Assembly: GCF_037076465.1 (NCBI RefSeq)
Contig: NZ_AP028908.1
Span: forward strand, 3,472,001 to 3,536,000
Length of the DNA stretch: 64,000 nt
Origin: Pectobacterium araliae
GTDB taxonomy: Bacteria; Pseudomonadota; Gammaproteobacteria; Enterobacterales; Enterobacteriaceae
Reading direction: 5' to 3'
Part shown: positions 63,221 through 64,000 of the stretch, one piece after another
Numbering within the stretch: position 1 is the first letter of the stretch
Layout: every line of letters starts with the position of its first letter
Program-made: the position numbers and the translations under genes
The notes under the pieces: generated by a model
Database searches by the model: none
What the model saw: the letters and a program-made list of their open reading frames with translations, nothing else
Told to the model about the DNA's origin: nothing

Positions 63221-64000
63221 ATGAAAATGAATCTTCTGAAACAAACGTTATTATTGGTCGCTTTACTGGCGGGAACGCCCGTTATAGCCAGTGCAGAAGC
63301 GGTGCCTCAACTGAAAACGCAAGCGCCGGGTTATTACCGGATGATGCTAGGACAGTTTGAAATTACCGCTCTTTCTGACGGTACGGTCACCATTCCGCTG
63401 GATAAGCTACTCACCCATATTCCCCACGAGGAAATGCTGCACCTGCTGGCGCAAAAGAATCTCCAGCCGCAGGCGGAAACCTCCATTAATGCGTATCTCA
63501 TTAATACGGGTAAACAACTGATACTGGTGGATACAGGGGCTGGTCCCCTATTCGGTAAACTGGGAGGTAAATTACCCGACAACCTGCGCGCCGCTGGCTA
63601 TCCGCCCGAGAAGATCGATACCGTTCTGCTGACCCATATTCATGCAGACCATTCTGGCGGTGTCTCGCGTGACGGCAAACTGGTTTTCCCTAATGCCACC
63701 GTTTATGTTAACCAGAAGGATGCGGATTTCTGGCTCAACCCAGTTAACAGCGACCATGTGCGGGATAGCGAGAAACACACGTTCGGGCAATCTGAGGATT
63801 CATTGCAACCCGTGCTTGCCGCCAACCGGCTGAAAACCTTCGCAGGTAAACAGCAGCTTTTCCCTGGTATTACCGCCGTGCCAGCACCGGGACATACGCC
63901 GGGGCACAGCCTTTATCAGATCGAAAGTGACGGCCAAAAGCTGACGCTCTGGGGCGATACGATCCATGCCGAAGCCGTACAGTTTCCTCGCCCCCTGACC
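63221..64000 (+). CDS. Secreted MBL-fold metallo-hydrolase, second paralogue (3' end outside window)
   Basis: Partial gene: 260 codons are seen and the frame is open at the window end. It begins MKMNLLKQTLLLVALLAGTP with a signal peptide ending near ASA. The mature sequence is clearly paralogous to the 61191 product: GYYRMMLGQFEITALSDGT near the start, metal motif THIHADH at 138-144, and PAPGHTPGHS later. An in-frame ATG two codons in (63227) is an alternative start; agagag precedes 63221. Divergent from the LysR gene, which probably controls it. Confidence 0.88.
   Translation, partial: MKMNLLKQTLLLVALLAGTPVIASAEAVPQLKTQAPGYYRMMLGQFEITALSDGTVTIPLDKLLTHIPHEEMLHLLAQKNLQPQAETSINAYLINTGKQLILVDTGAGPLFGKLGGKLPDNLRAAGYPPEKIDTVLLTHIHADHSGGVSRDGKLVFPNATVYVNQKDADFWLNPVNSDHVRDSEKHTFGQSEDSLQPVLAANRLKTFAGKQQLFPGITAVPAPGHTPGHSLYQIESDGQKLTLWGDTIHAEAVQFPRPLT

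Overview
The window is chromosomal DNA of a soft-rot enterobacterium, most likely Pectobacterium (Dickeya is the nearest alternative). Many products match Enterobacterales families almost residue for residue over long stretches (NupC, PssA, KgtP, MetNIQ, RpoS, CysJIH, YfiF). The gene blocks are those of E. coli. Between them sit plant-associated accessory genes: a GH28 glycosidase, a sugar-binding protein resembling the oligogalacturonide binder TogB, and twin secreted metallo-beta-lactamase-fold hydrolases. No insertion sequence, prophage or CRISPR array was seen.

Layout. 1-3.6 kb: proVWX osmoprotectant transporter. 3.7-6.6 kb: an accessory patch with an alpha/beta hydrolase divergent from a CGNR zinc-finger regulator, with two inverted repeats between them, and a periplasmic lactonase. 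6.7-12.9 kb: an MFS exporter, ygaZH and the emrRAB efflux operon. 13.1-23.3 kb: nupC, a DUF3574 lipoprotein, yfiF, trxC, tapT(yfiP), pat(yfiQ), pssA, kgtP. 23.5-29.5 kb: a dispersed palindromic repeat and a complete minus-strand rRNA operon (16S, tRNA-Glu, 23S, 5S, tRNA-Thr, second 5S) with recognisable P1 and P2 promoters. 29.5-35.9 kb: gmhB, metNIQ, rcsF, trmO, proS. 36.0-42.5 kb (minus strand): rpoS, nlpD, pcm, truD, ispF, ispD, ftsB, ygbE. The usual surE between pcm and truD is gone, replaced by a 48-codon ORF. 42.5-51.5 kb (minus strand): two sulfate-assimilation operons, cysGDNC and cysJIH.

51.7-59.8 kb is an accessory block inserted between cysJ and queD, which are neighbours in E. coli. 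It holds a PilZ protein fused to a degenerate HD-GYP domain, an AT-rich stand-alone EAL protein, a 560-residue protein of unrecognised family, an orphan sugar-binding protein and a cytoplasmic GH28 enzyme. The last three look like a uptake-and-degradation module for a plant cell-wall oligosaccharide; the first two are a cyclic-di-GMP pair. 59.9-64 kb: queD, queE, then two paralogous secreted MBL-fold enzymes with a convergent/divergent LysR regulator between them. The second MBL gene runs off the window end.

Candidate systems for a second look are the MBL-LysR-MBL cassette, the surE replacement, the c-di-GMP/pectin island, the hydrolase-CGNR module with twin palindromes, and the rRNA operon whose flanks match two different E. 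coli rrn loci. Comparisons with E. coli come from memory of its gene order and protein sequences; no database search was run.
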